This document shows, piece by piece, positions 16,185-26,199 of a stretch of 64,000 nt of DNA. The DNA comes from Nitratireductor thuwali (GTDB lineage Bacteria > Pseudomonadota > Alphaproteobacteria > Rhizobiales > Rhizobiaceae): NCBI RefSeq assembly GCF_036621415.1, contig NZ_CP030941.1, forward strand, positions 2,230,001-2,294,000, in the 5' to 3' direction. The position numbers and the translations under genes were made by a program. The first letter of the stretch is position 1. Each line of letters begins with the position of its first letter. The notes below the pieces were generated by a model. It was not told where the DNA came from, made no database searches, and was given only the letters and a program-made list of their open reading frames with translations.

Positions 16185-16976
16185 ATGGACTCGTTCGAAA
16201 TTAATAAGATCATCGGCGCGCTTCTTGGCGTGGTATTTATCATATTCTCGGTCAGCATTGTTTCGGATGCGCTCTTCCATGTCGAAGCGCCCGAAACGCC
16301 CGGCTATGCCGTAGAGGTGCCTGAAAACGGCGGAGGCGCGCCCCAGGAAGAGGTCGCCCCCGAATCGGTCCTGCCGCTGCTCACCTCGGCCGACCCGGCC
16401 GCCGGCGAGAACATTTTCAAGCGCTGTCAGGCCTGCCATACGGTGGAAGAGGGCGGCGCCAACAAGGTCGGACCCAATCTTTGGGACATCGTCGGTCGCC
16501 CGGTGGCAAGCCATGAAGGCTTCAGCTACTCGGCCGCCTTGCAGGAATACGCGCAGGGGGGCGAGGTCGTCTGGGATTATGAGAATCTCGATGCCTTCCT
16601 CGCCAGCCCCAAGGGCCTGGTTCCTGGAACGGCCATGGCCTTTGCCGGCCTGAAGAACGTTGAGGACCGCGCCGATATCATCGCCTATCTGCGCACATTG
16701 TCGGACGACCCCGCGCCGTTGCCGGAAGCCGGCGGCGAGGGTGCCGGCGAGGAAGGCGACGCAGCCGCCGGCGACGAGGATGCAGCGGCCGAGCCACCGG
16801 CTGCCGACGCAGAGCCCGCTGCCGATGCAGAGCAAACGCCCGAGGCCTCGCCCGCCGAGGCTGAAGGCGACGCCGTCCAGGAAGAAGGGACTTCCGGAAA
16901 CGAGAACGCGCCCGCTGACGCGGCGCCCACTGAGGCGCCGTCCAATGAAGCCGAACCGGCCACGCCGGCGCAATAA
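16185..16976 (+). CDS. Membrane-anchored c-type cytochrome, CycM/c552-like, with acidic tail
   Basis: A 263-residue protein: N-terminal anchor (about residues 8-28, IIGALLGVVFIIFSVSIVSD), a Pro/Glu-rich spacer, then one class I cytochrome c domain with heme attachment CQACH (81-85), GPNLWDIVGR and axial Met151 in PGTAMAFAGL. CycM-type cytochromes carry electrons from the bc1 complex to an aa3 oxidase. Residues from about 177 to the end form a low-complexity acidic Ala/Glu/Pro/Asp tail, roughly a third of the protein. A strong terminator follows, so it is a single-gene unit. Confidence 0.9.
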   Translation: MDSFEINKIIGALLGVVFIIFSVSIVSDALFHVEAPETPGYAVEVPENGGGAPQEEVAPESVLPLLTSADPAAGENIFKRCQACHTVEEGGANKVGPNLWDIVGRPVASHEGFSYSAALQEYAQGGEVVWDYENLDAFLASPKGLVPGTAMAFAGLKNVEDRADIIAYLRTLSDDPAPLPEAGGEGAGEEGDAAAGDEDAAAEPPAADAEPAADAEQTPEASPAEAEGDAVQEEGTSGNENAPADAAPTEAPSNEAEPATPAQ

Positions 16977-17002
16977 GCTTCTCTTCCATGGAGAGCATCA
17001 TG

Positions 17003-17030
17003 AAAAAGCCGGGTTGTCCCGGCTTTTTTT
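17003..17030 (+). terminator. Rho-independent terminator of the cytochrome c gene
   Basis: AAAAAGCCGGG-TTGT-CCCGGCTTTTTTT: a GC-rich stem with a 4-base loop and a seven-T tail, 26 bases past the stop codon. Confidence 0.93.
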
Positions 17031-17120
17031 GTGCCCTACGCCAGTGTGAAGCAGGTGACATTGCCTTGGCCGGCTTATCGTCTACTTTCTGTTGGCAAGA
17101 CACTCGAAGGGAGGCGCTTC

Positions 17121-19013
17121 ATGAACATTATCTGCGAGCAGGGCAGACACCTTGCCCTCGTGGCTGCCGCCGCCGCTGCGACGATATTTGCCATACCCCT
17201 TGCCGGCGCCCAGGAGCCGGAATGGCGCACGACGACCTCGCTCATCGATGAAGCCGCCGAGACGCAGCCTTTCGAGGGCTACGACTATGTGAACCCCGAC
17301 GCCCCCAAGGGCGGGACGCTGAATTCGGCGGTCACCGGCACGTTCGACAGCTTCAATCCCTTCGTGGTGCGCGGGACGCCGGCGGCGGGATTGACGACTT
17401 TCGGCGGTCTCCTGTGGGACACGTTGATGCAGCAGTCGCTCGCGGAGCCGAGCACAAGCTACCCGCTCATTGCCGAGGCGTTCAAATATCCTGATGATTT
17501 CTCCTCGGCCACCTACCGCATCAACCCGCAGGCGCGCTGGCACGATGGCGAGCCCATCACGGCGGAAGATGTGGTCTGGTCGCTGGAGCAGCTCAAGGAG
17601 CAGAGCCCCATGCACAACCGCTACTTCGCCAGCGTGAAGGAGGCGGTGGCGCTGTCAGAGCACGAAGTCCAGTTCACGTTTGACCAGTCGGGAAACCGCG
17701 AATTGCCGCACATCATGGGCGACCTGCCCGTATTGCCCAAGCACTGGTTCGAGGGTGTCGACGCCGAGGGCAACAAGCGCAGCTTCGCTGATCCGACGCT
17801 CGAGCCGCCATTGGGCAGCGGCCCCTACAAGATCCAAAGCTTCGATCCCGGCTCGAAAATCGCCTGGGAGCGGGTGGAGGACTATTGGGCCGCGGACCTG
17901 CCCGTGAATCGCGGACGCTACAATTTCGACCGCCGGGTCTATACCTATTTTCAAGATGAGAATGCAGCATGGCTTGCCTTCACAAAAGGCGGTCTCGAGG
18001 ACATCCAGATCGAAAACAGCTCGCGGCGATGGGTGACGGGATACGACTTCCCCGCCGTCCAGGCCGGCGACGTCATCAAGCGCGAGTTCGTCGACGGCGG
18101 CGTCCAGCGCATGCAGGCTCACGTGTTCAACCTGCGCAAACCGCGCTTCCAGGACAGGCGCGTGCGGGAGGCCCTGACGCTCGCCTACAATTTCGAGCAG
18201 TTGAACCGGACCCAGTTCTTCGGCCAGAACACACGGACCACAAGCTATTTCCACGGCAGCGAGCTCGCTGCCACGGGCCTGCCGGAGGGACGTGAACTGG
18301 AGATCCTGCAGCAGTTCCGTGACCAGTTGCCGCAGGAAGTCTTTACGGAAGAGTTCGAATTGCCTGTCTATTCCAGCCCGGAATTGGAACGCCACTATCT
18401 TCGCGACGCGGTCCACTTGTTCGAGGCCGCCGGGTGGGTCATCCGAGACGGGCGCATGGTGAACGCGGATACCGGCCAGCCGTTCCGGATTGAGTTCCTT
18501 GGCCGGGGACCGACCGACGAGATCATCTTCGGCAGCTATATCGACGCGCTGCGGAAGATCGGCATCGACGCTTCGCTGCGCATCATCGATACTTCGCAAT
18601 ATATAAGCAGGGTCAGCGCCTTCGACTTCGACGCGGTGACGGGCCTGTTCCCGCAATCGCTGTCGCCCGGCAATGAGCAGCGGGAGTTTTGGGGTTCGCA
18701 GGCGGCCGAACTGGAAGGGTCCCGAAACCTGGCCGGCATAAGCGATCCGGTCGTCGATGCTTTGATCGAAGAAATCATCTACGCCGAGAATCGGGACGAT
18801 CTCGTCGCCGCTACCCGGGCGCTCGATCGGGTTCTTTTGTGGAACTATTTCATGGTGCCGCAATACCATCGTCCGGTCACGTGGGTGGCCTATTGGAACA
18901 AGTTCGGCATCCCCGAAGACCAACCCGAATATGCCAGCGTCGACATCGAGTCCTGGTGGATCGACCCGGAACGCGAGGATGCCCTTGCACGAAAATACAG
19001 AAGCCAGCAATAA
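17121..19013 (+). CDS. ABC transporter substrate-binding protein, YejA-like (first copy)
   Basis: A 630-residue periplasmic peptide/oligopeptide-binding protein (SBP family 5). A Sec signal ends near AGA-QEP. Family landmarks are YDYVNPDAPKGGTLN, the RWHDGEPITAEDVVWSLE segment and GSGPYKI. The start at 17121 has GGGAGG upstream; the open frame extends 30 codons further back without support. It heads a five-gene set with a second SBP, yejB, yejE and yejF. YejABEF systems take up small peptides, including microcin C in E. coli; the actual ligand here is unknown. Confidence 0.93.
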   Translation: MNIICEQGRHLALVAAAAAATIFAIPLAGAQEPEWRTTTSLIDEAAETQPFEGYDYVNPDAPKGGTLNSAVTGTFDSFNPFVVRGTPAAGLTTFGGLLWDTLMQQSLAEPSTSYPLIAEAFKYPDDFSSATYRINPQARWHDGEPITAEDVVWSLEQLKEQSPMHNRYFASVKEAVALSEHEVQFTFDQSGNRELPHIMGDLPVLPKHWFEGVDAEGNKRSFADPTLEPPLGSGPYKIQSFDPGSKIAWERVEDYWAADLPVNRGRYNFDRRVYTYFQDENAAWLAFTKGGLEDIQIENSSRRWVTGYDFPAVQAGDVIKREFVDGGVQRMQAHVFNLRKPRFQDRRVREALTLAYNFEQLNRTQFFGQNTRTTSYFHGSELAATGLPEGRELEILQQFRDQLPQEVFTEEFELPVYSSPELERHYLRDAVHLFEAAGWVIRDGRMVNADTGQPFRIEFLGRGPTDEIIFGSYIDALRKIGIDASLRIIDTSQYISRVSAFDFDAVTGLFPQSLSPGNEQREFWGSQAAELEGSRNLAGISDPVVDALIEEIIYAENRDDLVAATRALDRVLLWNYFMVPQYHRPVTWVAYWNKFGIPEDQPEYASVDIESWWIDPEREDALARKYRSQQ

Positions 19014-19037
19014 TCTGATTTTTAAGGGATTTTTGTA

Positions 19038-20915
19038 ATGGCTAATAACGGAATTACCCGCCGCGACGTATTGGCCGGTCTGGGTGCTGCCGCCTTGTCG
19101 CAGTTCCTGCCGACGTCTGCCTGGTCCGCGGTCCCGACCGCAAAACCTCTGCACGGGCTCTCTACCTTCGGCGAACTGAAATACGGCCCGGACTTCACCC
19201 ATTTCGACTACGCCAATCCGGATGCGCCGAAGGGCGGTACCTGCAATTTCGCGCCCGGCTACTGGTACTTCAACCAGAATGTGCTGACCTTCAACACGCT
19301 GAACAGCTTCGTGCGAACGGGCGACGCGCCGCCACGCATGGAATACTGCTTCGACACGCTGATGGCCTGGGCATGGGACGAGCCGGATGCCCGCTACGGG
19401 CTTCTGGCGGAAAGCGTGACATTGTCCGAAGACCGCAACACGCTGACGTTCAAGCTGCGGCCGGAGGCGCGCTTCCATGACGGCTCGCCCGTAACGGCCG
19501 AGGATGTGGCCTACAGCTACAACCTCATGAAGGAAAAGGGCCACCCGCAACTCTCTCTGATGCTGACGGAGATGACCGAAGCGGTGGCGCAGGATGTGAT
19601 GACCTTTCGTCTGACATTCTCCGGCAACCAGTCGGTCGGCACCACGCTCAGCGCCATTTCCGACATTCAGGTACTGTCGAGAGCATCCGTCGAGGAGCAT
19701 GGCTTCGACAGCTCCAAGATTCATCCCCTTCTGGGTTCCGGCCCCTACAAGGTGGGCCGGGTCTCCGCCGGCCGCTACATCGAATACGACCGGGTGGAGG
19801 ACTACTGGGCGCGCGACCTGCCGGTGCAGCGCGGCCTAAATCATTTCGACACGATCCGCATCGATTTCTATCGCGACCGGAACGCCGGATTCGAGGCGTT
19901 CAAAAAGGGTGACATATTCTTCCGGGAGGAGTTCACCGCGCGCAGCTGGGCCACTCAATATGACTTTCCCGCCGCGCAAGAGGGCAAGGTCGTCAAGCGC
20001 GAAATTCCCTTGCCCAAGGCTCCAAGATATCAGGCATGGGCGATCAACCAGCGGCGCGAACGGTTCCGCGACCGGCGCGTAAGGCAGGCGATCGAGCTCT
20101 GCTTCGACTTCGAATGGACCCGGCGCAATATTTTCTACGACGCGTATGAGCGCGCGGATTCGATGTTCGAGAATTCTCCCTATAAGGCTGAAGGCCTGCC
20201 GTCGAAGGAAGTTCTGGCGCTCCTGGAAAGCCTGCCGGGCAACGTGCCGGAGGAAGCTTTCGGCGAGGCGGTGAAATCGCCGGTCGCCGACGGCTCCGGC
20301 AAGGACCGTCAGGCGCTGCGCAGAGCGCGCCAGCTCATGATGGAGGCCGGCTGGAAGCTCGACGGCCAGCTCCTGAGGAACGAAAAGGGCGAGGCGTTCA
20401 CGCTGGAGTTTCTTGACCGCGATGTCATCTGGCAGCGCATCCTGTCTCCTTTCATCGAGAACCTGCGATCCATCGGTATTGATGCCTCCCTGCGGATCGT
20501 TGATCCGGCGCAGTATCAGGCGAGGGTCGTCAGCTACGATTTCGATCTGGTATCCCGGGCGCTACGGTTCGAACCGACGCCGACGAAGTCCTCGCTGGAG
20601 CAGCATTTCCATTCCTCTGTCAGCAATGTCGAGGGCAGCTATAATCTGCCGGGAGCCACCGATCCGTCCCTGGATGCGTTGGTGGAAGCAGTTGGCAGGG
20701 CGCAAAGCCGGGAAGAATTGACCATTGCGATGCGCGCGCTCGACCGCGTCGTCCGCGCACGGCGCGACTGGATTCCGACATGGGGATCCAACACCAGCCG
20801 CATCGCCTATTGGGATATGTTCGGCTATAGCGAACTGGTACCCGACTATTTTTTCGCGGTCGAGGTGCTGTGGTGGCACGACGCGGACAGGGCGCAGGCG
20901 ATTGGCAAGGCATGA
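19038..20915 (+). CDS. ABC transporter substrate-binding protein, YejA-like (second copy)
   Basis: A 625-residue paralogue of the preceding protein, sharing DYANPDAPKGGT, RFHDGSPVTAEDVAYSYN and GSGPYKVGRV. Its signal is of the Tat type (ITRRDVLAGLGAAALSQFLP), unlike the Sec signal of the first copy. AAGGGA precedes the ATG. The gap to the first gene is 24 bases, so the two binding proteins are made from the same transcript and could widen the substrate range of one membrane channel. Confidence 0.93.
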   Translation: MANNGITRRDVLAGLGAAALSQFLPTSAWSAVPTAKPLHGLSTFGELKYGPDFTHFDYANPDAPKGGTCNFAPGYWYFNQNVLTFNTLNSFVRTGDAPPRMEYCFDTLMAWAWDEPDARYGLLAESVTLSEDRNTLTFKLRPEARFHDGSPVTAEDVAYSYNLMKEKGHPQLSLMLTEMTEAVAQDVMTFRLTFSGNQSVGTTLSAISDIQVLSRASVEEHGFDSSKIHPLLGSGPYKVGRVSAGRYIEYDRVEDYWARDLPVQRGLNHFDTIRIDFYRDRNAGFEAFKKGDIFFREEFTARSWATQYDFPAAQEGKVVKREIPLPKAPRYQAWAINQRRERFRDRRVRQAIELCFDFEWTRRNIFYDAYERADSMFENSPYKAEGLPSKEVLALLESLPGNVPEEAFGEAVKSPVADGSGKDRQALRRARQLMMEAGWKLDGQLLRNEKGEAFTLEFLDRDVIWQRILSPFIENLRSIGIDASLRIVDPAQYQARVVSYDFDLVSRALRFEPTPTKSSLEQHFHSSVSNVEGSYNLPGATDPSLDALVEAVGRAQSREELTIAMRALDRVVRARRDWIPTWGSNTSRIAYWDMFGYSELVPDYFFAVEVLWWHDADRAQAIGKA

Positions 20916-20981
20916 CGGATCTATGAATACGGCCGACGACAAGCACTTCGCTTCACGACGTCTTGGCGGAGCCGCCTGCTG

Positions 20982-22085
20982 ATGGGCGCCTACATCCTTC
21001 GACGCCTGCTGCTGATGATTCCCACATTGCTCGGCATCATGGCGATATCCTTCATCGTCGTTCAGTTCGCGCCGGGCGGTCCGGTCGAGCAGGTGATCGC
21101 CCAGGTGACCGGCCAGGCCGGAGGCGCGGATGCGCGCATCTCGGGCGGGGGCTCCGATTTCGGCGGCGGCCAGGAATTCGAGGCCGCCGGCGGCGGCTCT
21201 TCGAAATACCGGGGCGCGCAGGGGCTGGATCCGGAATTCATCGCCCAGCTCGAAAAGCAGTTCGGCTTCGACAAGCCGGCACATGAGCGCTTTTTCCTGA
21301 TGCTGTGGAACTATGCCCGCTTCGATTTCGGCGAAAGCTATTTCCGCGACATCTCGGTGGTGGACCTGATCCTGGAGAAGATGCCGGTCTCCATCTCGCT
21401 CGGCCTCTGGATCACGCTGATCTCCTACAGCATCTCAATCCCGCTCGGCATCCGCAAGGCGGTGAAGGACGGTTCGCCCTTCGACGTGTGGACCAGCGGC
21501 GTCGTCATCATCGCCTATGCCGTTCCGGGCTTCCTGTTCGCCATCCTTCTCATGGTGTTTTTCGCCGGAGGCTCGTTTTTCGACTGGTTCCCGCTGCGCG
21601 GCCTGACGTCGGACAATTGGGAGCAACTCTCCTGGCCGGCGCGCATCGTCGACTATTTCTGGCATCTGACATTGCCGCTGACGGCCATGGTGCTTTCGGC
21701 CTTCGCCACGACGACGCTGCTTACCAAGAACTCGTTTCTGGACGAGATCCGCAAGCAATATGTCATCACCGCCCGCGCCAAGGGGCTGTCGGAACGGCAG
21801 GTGCTTTATGGCCATGTGTTCCGCAACGCGATGCTGATCATCATCGCCGGCTTTCCCGGCGCCTTCATCTCGTCCTTCTTCACAGGCGCCTTGCTGATCG
21901 AGAGCATTTTCTCGCTGGATGGCCTCGGCCTGCTCGGCTTCCGCTCGGTGATCGACCGCGATTATCCTGTCGTCTTCGCCAACCTCTATATTTTCTCGCT
22001 GATAGGCCTTTTCATCAGCCTGCTTTCCGACCTCACCTACACGCTCATCGATCCGCGCATCGATTTTGAGCGGAGGGACGTGTAG
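20982..22085 (+). CDS. yejB: Peptide ABC transporter permease YejB
   Basis: A 367-residue inner-membrane permease. It begins [20 protein letters not shown] and has a Gly/Ser-rich periplasmic insertion (about residues 45-75) before [12 protein letters not shown], as in E. coli YejB. The EAA-type cytoplasmic loop for the ATPase reads [20 protein letters not shown]. It ends [17 protein letters not shown], typical of YejB. It abuts yejE with no gap. Confidence 0.95.
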   Translation: MGAYILRRLLLMIPTLLGIMAISFIVVQFAPGGPVEQVIAQVTGQAGGADARISGGGSDFGGGQEFEAAGGGSSKYRGAQGLDPEFIAQLEKQFGFDKPAHERFFLMLWNYARFDFGESYFRDISVVDLILEKMPVSISLGLWITLISYSISIPLGIRKAVKDGSPFDVWTSGVVIIAYAVPGFLFAILLMVFFAGGSFFDWFPLRGLTSDNWEQLSWPARIVDYFWHLTLPLTAMVLSAFATTTLLTKNSFLDEIRKQYVITARAKGLSERQVLYGHVFRNAMLIIIAGFPGAFISSFFTGALLIESIFSLDGLGLLGFRSVIDRDYPVVFANLYIFSLIGLFISLLSDLTYTLIDPRIDFERRDV

Positions 22086-23237
22086 ATGTCGGAGTTCCAG
22101 AGCGAGGCGGAGGTCCAGCGCGTTCTCCAGCGCCCGCGCCGGCCATGGCTTTCGCCGATCAACCAGCGCCGCTGGCAGAACTTCAAGGCGAACCGCCGCG
22201 GCTACTGGTCCCTGTGGATTTTCCTCGTCCTTTTCATCCTGTCGCTGTTCGCCGAGTTTCTTGCCAATGACAAACCGGTGCTCGCCTCCTACAAGGGCGA
22301 GGTTCTGTTTCCGGTCTTGGTGGATTATCCGGAGGAAAAATTCGGCGGGTTCCTGGCCGTCACCGACTACCGCGATCCTTTCATCCAGGACGAGATCGAG
22401 GCCAATGGCTGGATGATTTGGCCGCCCATCCGCTATTCCTACCGCACGGTGAACAGCGAGATCCCGCAGGCAGCGCCGGCAAAGCCTTCGTGGATGTATG
22501 AGAAGGAAGTGCGCTGCCAGCGCTACGCTCAAGGGGCGGACGATCCACGCTGCACCATGGGCAACTGGAACTGGCTCGGCACGGACGACCAGGCCCGGGA
22601 TGTGCTGGCGCGGGTCATATACGGGTTCCGCATATCGGTCCTGTTCGGGCTGATCCTGACCGCGGCTTCGGCGCTGATCGGCGTGTCGGCCGGCGCCGTT
22701 CAGGGCTATTTCGGCGGTTGGACCGATCTCCTGTTCCAGCGCTTCATCGAGATATGGTCGTCGATACCCGTGCTTTACCTTATCCTGATCATCGCAGCCG
22801 TCCTGCCGCCGGGCTTCTGGATCCTGCTCGGGATCATGCTGCTGTTTTCCTGGGTCGCCTTCGTCGGTGTGGTGCGTGCCGAATTTCTGCGCGCCCGCAA
22901 CTTCGAATATGTGAGCGCTGCGCGGGCGTTGGGCGTGCCTAACCGCACCATCATGTTCCGCCATCTTCTGCCCAATGCCATGGTGGCGACATTGACCTTC
23001 CTGCCCTTCATCCTCAACGGCTCGATCACGACGCTGACATCGCTCGATTTCCTGGGCTTCGGCCTGCCGCCAGGCTCGCCCTCGCTGGGCGAGCTCCTGC
23101 GTCAGGGCCAGCGCAACCTCAACGCGCCCTGGCTCGGCATCACCGGCTTCCTGAGCCTTTCCATCATGCTGTCGCTGCTGATCTTCATCGGCGAGGCAGT
23201 GCGCGACGCATTCGACCCCCGGAAGACGTTCAAATGA
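22086..23237 (+). CDS. yejE: Peptide ABC transporter permease YejE
   Basis: A 383-residue partner permease. An N-terminal extension with SPINQRRWQNFKANRRGYWS precedes the first membrane helix. A large periplasmic region follows, then GTDDQARDVLARVIYGFRIS, the usual entry to the transport domain, and the EAA loop YVSAARALGVPNRTIMFRHL. ATG directly follows the yejB stop codon, and its own stop overlaps the yejF start (ATGA). Confidence 0.95.
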   Translation: MSEFQSEAEVQRVLQRPRRPWLSPINQRRWQNFKANRRGYWSLWIFLVLFILSLFAEFLANDKPVLASYKGEVLFPVLVDYPEEKFGGFLAVTDYRDPFIQDEIEANGWMIWPPIRYSYRTVNSEIPQAAPAKPSWMYEKEVRCQRYAQGADDPRCTMGNWNWLGTDDQARDVLARVIYGFRISVLFGLILTAASALIGVSAGAVQGYFGGWTDLLFQRFIEIWSSIPVLYLILIIAAVLPPGFWILLGIMLLFSWVAFVGVVRAEFLRARNFEYVSAARALGVPNRTIMFRHLLPNAMVATLTFLPFILNGSITTLTSLDFLGFGLPPGSPSLGELLRQGQRNLNAPWLGITGFLSLSIMLSLLIFIGEAVRDAFDPRKTFK

Positions 23238-24862
23238 ACGGACCGCTCCTTTCCATCCGCGATCTCTCTGTTTCCTTCACTCAAGGTCAGCAGGAGACGT
23301 TGGCCGTGGATCGCATCTCGTTCGACATCGGGCGCGGCGAGACCGTGGCGCTGGTGGGCGAATCGGGATCGGGAAAATCCGTGACGGCGCTGTCGGTTCT
23401 CAAGCTTCTGCCCTACCCGGCCGCCAGCCACCCTTCCGGTCAGATAATCTATGGCGGCAAGGATTTGCTGTCGGCGAGCGAGAACGAGTTGCGCAAGGCG
23501 CGCGGCAACGAGATCAGCATGATCTTCCAGGAGCCGATGACCTCGCTCAATCCGCTGCACAACATTGAAAAGCAGATCGGCGAGGTGCTGAAGCTGCACC
23601 GCGGCATGAGCGATCAAGCCGCCCGGGCACGCACGCTGGAACTGATGGATCAGGTCGGCATCCGCGACGCCGAAGCGCGGCTTGCCTCATTCCCGCACCA
23701 GCTCTCGGGCGGGCAACGTCAGCGCGTGATGATTGCCATGGCGCTCGCCAACGAGCCAAGCCTCCTGATCGCCGACGAGCCCACCACCGCGCTCGATGTG
23801 ACCGTTCAGGCGCAGATTCTCGAGCTTCTGGCCCGGTTGCGCCGGGAAAACGACATGTCGATGCTTTTCATCACCCATGATCTGGGCATCGTGCGCAAGG
23901 TGGCCGATCGGGTTTGCGTCATGACCGGCGGCAAGATCGTGGAAACCGGTCCGACCGCGGAGATATTCGACAATCCGCAGCACGAATACACGCGTCATCT
24001 CCTGGCGGCCGAACCGAAGGGCGAGCCCCCGGCTGCCGACCTTTCGGCGGAGAAGGTGATCGAAGGCTCCGATATCAGGGTCTGGTTCCCGGTAAAGAAG
24101 GGTTTCCTGCGCCGGACGGTGGACCACATCAAGGGGGTGGACGGCGTCGATGTCACGGTTCGCGCGGGGCAGACTCTGGGCGTCGTGGGCGAATCGGGAT
24201 CGGGCAAGACGACGCTGGGGCTGGCGCTGTCGCGGATGATTTCGTCACAGGGGGAAATCCGTTACGCGGGTGCGCGCATCGACGCGCATTCGTTCCGCCA
24301 GATGCGGCCGCTGCGCCGCGAGATGCAGATCGTCTTCCAGGACCCGTTCGGCTCCCTCAGTCCGCGCATGTCGGTCGCCGAGATCATCCAGGAAGGGCTC
24401 AGGATACACGAGCCGGGCCTTTCGGACGACGAGCGGGACGCCATGGTGGTGGACGTGCTCCGGGAGGTCGATTTGAGCCCGGAAAGCCGATTCCGTTACC
24501 CGCACGAGTTTTCCGGCGGCCAGCGCCAGCGCATCGCCATTGCCCGCGCAATGGTGCTGAAGCCGAAATTCGTGATGCTGGACGAGCCGACATCGGCGCT
24601 GGACATGAGCGTGCAGGCGCAGGTGGTGGATCTCCTGCGCAACCTGCAGAAGCGGCACAATCTGGCCTATCTCTTCATCAGCCATGATCTGAAGGTGGTG
24701 AAGGCTCTCGCCAATGAGGTGATGGTCATGCGCGCCGGCAAAGTCGTGGAGGCAGGCACCTCCGAACAGATATTCACCTCCCCCAGGACCGACTATACCC
24801 GCGCCCTGATCGCGGCTGCCTTCGACATCGAGGCGGTGCCGGGCGGCGTGGTGAGCGAATAG
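23234..24862 (+). CDS. yejF: Peptide ABC transporter ATP-binding protein YejF (fused dimer)
   Basis: A 542-residue protein with two complete ABC domains in one chain. The first has Walker A GESGSGKSVTAL, signature LSGGQRQRV and Walker B LLIADEPTTALD; the second has [24 protein letters not shown] and VMLDEPTSALD. Between them is the oligopeptide-ABC C-terminal region. Overlaps yejE by 4 bases. It powers the YejBE channel. No clear terminator was seen before the converging alcohol dehydrogenase gene. Confidence 0.95.
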   Translation: MNGPLLSIRDLSVSFTQGQQETLAVDRISFDIGRGETVALVGESGSGKSVTALSVLKLLPYPAASHPSGQIIYGGKDLLSASENELRKARGNEISMIFQEPMTSLNPLHNIEKQIGEVLKLHRGMSDQAARARTLELMDQVGIRDAEARLASFPHQLSGGQRQRVMIAMALANEPSLLIADEPTTALDVTVQAQILELLARLRRENDMSMLFITHDLGIVRKVADRVCVMTGGKIVETGPTAEIFDNPQHEYTRHLLAAEPKGEPPAADLSAEKVIEGSDIRVWFPVKKGFLRRTVDHIKGVDGVDVTVRAGQTLGVVGESGSGKTTLGLALSRMISSQGEIRYAGARIDAHSFRQMRPLRREMQIVFQDPFGSLSPRMSVAEIIQEGLRIHEPGLSDDERDAMVVDVLREVDLSPESRFRYPHEFSGGQRQRIAIARAMVLKPKFVMLDEPTSALDMSVQAQVVDLLRNLQKRHNLAYLFISHDLKVVKALANEVMVMRAGKVVEAGTSEQIFTSPRTDYTRALIAAAFDIEAVPGGVVSE

Positions 24863-24904
24863 GACTGCCCGTTTCTTCGCCGCTTCCTGGTCTTCCCGCC
24901 GCCC

Positions 24905-26077
24905 TCACCATGCGGCGCGGTAGATCGCCAGTGCGTCCGCCTCGCTCACCTCGCGCGGATTGTTCACCAACAGCCGTGTCTGCTTCATCGCGTCCGCAGC
25001 CATCTTCGCCAGATGCTCCTCGCCGATACCGACCTCCCGCAGGCGGGTCTGCATGCCCAGCCTTTTGCAAAGCGCGGCAAGCTCTTCGATGAAGGCTGCA
25101 CATATCGCCTGGCTGCCCTCGCCGCGGTCGAGGCGCGGAAACGCGTCACAGGCGATCTCGGCATAGATGTGCGCGGCCTCCGGCGCGTTGAAGCGCAGGA
25201 CATGGGGCAGCACCAGCGCGTTGGAAAGCCCGTGCGGCACATGGAACGTCCCGCCGATGGGATAGGCAAGCGCATGGACGGCGGCGACCGGCGAATTGGC
25301 GAAGGCCTGCCCGGCCAGCATCGAACCGAGCAGCATGGCGCTGCGCGCCGCCATGCTTTTGCCGTCGGCAACGGCCGTCTCGATGTTCCCGCCCAGCAAT
25401 TGCAGCGCCTGCCGTGCGAGCGTCTTGGAAATCGGGTTGTTGTTGGCGGATTTGGAGGCATATGCCTCGATGGCGTGCACCATGGCGTCGACCCCGGTGG
25501 CCGCCGTGATGGCCGGAGGCAGGCCAATGGTCAATTCCGGGTCCAGCACCGCGATGTCCGGCAGGTTGAGCGGGCTGGAGACGCCGCGCTTTTCCCCCTC
25601 GCTAACGGTGATGATGGAAACGGGCGTCACCTCCGATCCGGTGCCGGCGGTGGTGGGCACCAGCACCAGCGGCAGACGCGGCCCCTTTGCATTGCCCACG
25701 CCCCAGGCCTCGTCAAGGTCCTCGCCCGATCCCACCAGCAGCGCAGCCAGTTTGGCGACGTCGAGCGACGAGCCGCCGCCGAAGCCGAGCACGCCGGTGG
25801 CTCCGCACCGCTGCCCCGTTTCGACGGCCCTCATCAGCGTGGCCAGTGAAGGATCGGCCTCGACCTGATCGAAGATCGTCACCTCCAGGCCCGCTCGCCG
25901 CAGGGCCCCGATCGTGGGATCGCAGAGGCCGAGCCGGCGCAGCCCCGGGTCCGTGACGAAAAGCACGGTCTGTCCAAGCCTTTTTGCCGCGATTTCATCC
26001 AGCCGGCGGCTCACCCCACTTTCAAAGACGATGGCGGGTGGCGTATGAAACACGAAGGGAGAAGTGAGATTGTTCAT
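24905..26077 (-). CDS. Iron-containing alcohol dehydrogenase
   Basis: A 390-residue type III (iron-dependent) alcohol dehydrogenase. The NAD-binding loop reads GVLGFGGGSSLDVAKLAA and PTTAGTGSEVTP. Metal-site residues occur in GVDAMVHAIEAYAS (Asp, His) and in AVHALAYPIGGTFHVPHGLS (two His). The start at 26077 (MNNLTSPFVFHTPPAIVFE) fits the family; the frame upstream is open but lies in the region divergent from the nucleoside transporter operon. The substrate is unknown. Confidence 0.92.
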   Translation of the reverse strand: MNNLTSPFVFHTPPAIVFESGVSRRLDEIAAKRLGQTVLFVTDPGLRRLGLCDPTIGALRRAGLEVTIFDQVEADPSLATLMRAVETGQRCGATGVLGFGGGSSLDVAKLAALLVGSGEDLDEAWGVGNAKGPRLPLVLVPTTAGTGSEVTPVSIITVSEGEKRGVSSPLNLPDIAVLDPELTIGLPPAITAATGVDAMVHAIEAYASKSANNNPISKTLARQALQLLGGNIETAVADGKSMAARSAMLLGSMLAGQAFANSPVAAVHALAYPIGGTFHVPHGLSNALVLPHVLRFNAPEAAHIYAEIACDAFPRLDRGEGSQAICAAFIEELAALCKRLGMQTRLREVGIGEEHLAKMAADAMKQTRLLVNNPREVSEADALAIYRAAW

Positions 26078-26199
26078 TTCCGAAAATTGACAACTGCCAA
26101 TGCATTTGTCGAGAGTGCATATGCCGGCCGGTTGGCAGCGGCGAAGGCCCATGATACGGATTTGACCAAACGATAAAAAATGGGGAAGTGAGCCCGCGT

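Noticed and set aside
17655..19724. A 689-codon open frame antisense to the two YejA-like genes
   Set aside because: It runs across two real genes and their gap on the other strand; no ribosome site or recognisable domain.
26087..26110. TTGACA at 26087 as the promoter of the nucleoside operon
   Set aside because: There is no -10 at a usable distance. The region must hold divergent promoters, but I could not place them.
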